Below, in pieces: positions 5,356 through 5,443 of a DNA stretch of 5,443 nucleotides. The stretch is from Candidatus Brocadiia bacterium (GTDB taxonomy: Bacteria; Planctomycetota; MHYJ01; JACQXL01): NCBI GenBank assembly GCA_020062035.1, contig JAGUXD010000036.1, positions 1-5,443 of the forward strand. Reading direction: 5' to 3'. Position numbers and translations under genes: made by a program. The notes under the pieces are model-generated. The model made no database searches, was not told the DNA's origin, and saw nothing but the letters and a program-made list of their open reading frames with translations. Each line of letters opens with the position of its first letter. Position 1 is the first letter of the stretch.

Positions 5356-5385
5356 TTGACATATCTTGAGTTTGGCAAATTTTAT
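5356..5385 (+). promoter_or_regulatory. Possible rightward promoter near the window edge
   Basis: TTGACA (5356-5361) is a perfect -35 hexamer; after 18 bp comes TTTTAT (5380-5385), 4 of 6 matches to the -10 consensus. A transcript from about 5392 would carry AGGAGG at 5405-5410. No ATG or GTG follows within normal distance before the window ends, and the first TTG (5430) is 19 nt away, so the signal may be fortuitous or the transcript may be non-coding. Confidence 0.25.
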
Positions 5386-5443
5386 GGGTTAAGGCAAGAA
5401 AAATAGGAGGAAACCAGAAATTCCCCAACTTGGTAGATAGGTA

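Larger units (their letters stand above)
4737..5443. other. Gene-free, repeat-rich region
   Basis: No reading frame here has a ribosome-binding site together with a protein-like sequence. The 707 bases hold, left to right, the nitroreductase ribosome-binding site, a second copy of the AACCACAGA repeat, a pair of overlapping palindromes, a strong hairpin joined to a third repeat fragment, a 12-bp tandem array, and a possible rightward promoter near the edge. I saw no tRNA or rRNA. Stretches 4864-4934 and 4964-5059 show nothing definite apart from AT-rich runs and a partial echo of the ACGAAT/ATTC palindrome at 5036-5050. Confidence 0.6.

Noticed and set aside
5046..5378. Minus-strand frames rich in Ile-Pro-His and Thr-Val-Ser repeats
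   Set aside because: They come from the 12-bp array, which is stop-free in several frames; no ribosome-binding site precedes the candidate starts.

Overview
The window is AT-rich and holds one run of minus-strand genes followed, on the right, by about 700 bases of non-coding, repeat-packed DNA. Consensus-type sigma-70 signals, a lipoprotein signal with a lipobox and a twin-arginine signal all point to a bacterium, probably one with an outer membrane. The dispersed inverted repeats of the AACCACAGAT type resemble those I associate with planctomycete-like and candidate-phylum genomes, but I cannot place the organism more firmly than that.

Layout in genomic order. At 1-364 is the first part of a membrane-anchored coiled-coil protein that runs off the left edge; its promoter lies at 392-419. 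At 438-3124 is a two-gene operon, read right to left: a Memo-AMMECR1 fusion (1571-3124) and, 5 bases later, the radical SAM partner (438-1565). This is a complete AmmeMemoRadiSam system. At 3183-4115 is thiL (thiamine-monophosphate kinase) and at 4212-4736 a small nitroreductase; the whole gap between these two is an inverted-repeat element. From 4737 to 5443 I see no convincing gene: there are two further relatives of the repeat, several GC-rich hairpins and a 12-bp tandem array of near-palindromic units.

The main point of interest is the AmmeMemoRadiSam operon. The Memo-AMMECR1 fusion begins with a lipoprotein signal, and the radical SAM enzyme begins with an RRQFLK twin-arginine motif, so both parts look addressed to the far side of the cytoplasmic membrane, which is unexpected for radical SAM chemistry. 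The fusion gene also has two plausible starts. The first (3124) lies about 6 nt from the predicted transcription start of a perfect TTGACA-N17-TATAAT promoter and has no Shine-Dalgarno. The second (2986) comes just before the Memo domain, is preceded by a perfect AAGGAGG at 8 nt, and would give a cytoplasmic protein without the lipid anchor. One mRNA could therefore make two differently located forms.

ThiL acts in thiamine diphosphate synthesis and the nitroreductase is an FMN enzyme of unknown substrate; nothing visible links either to the AmmeMemoRadiSam pair beyond sharing a strand. All functional statements rest on motif recognition by eye, not on database searches.
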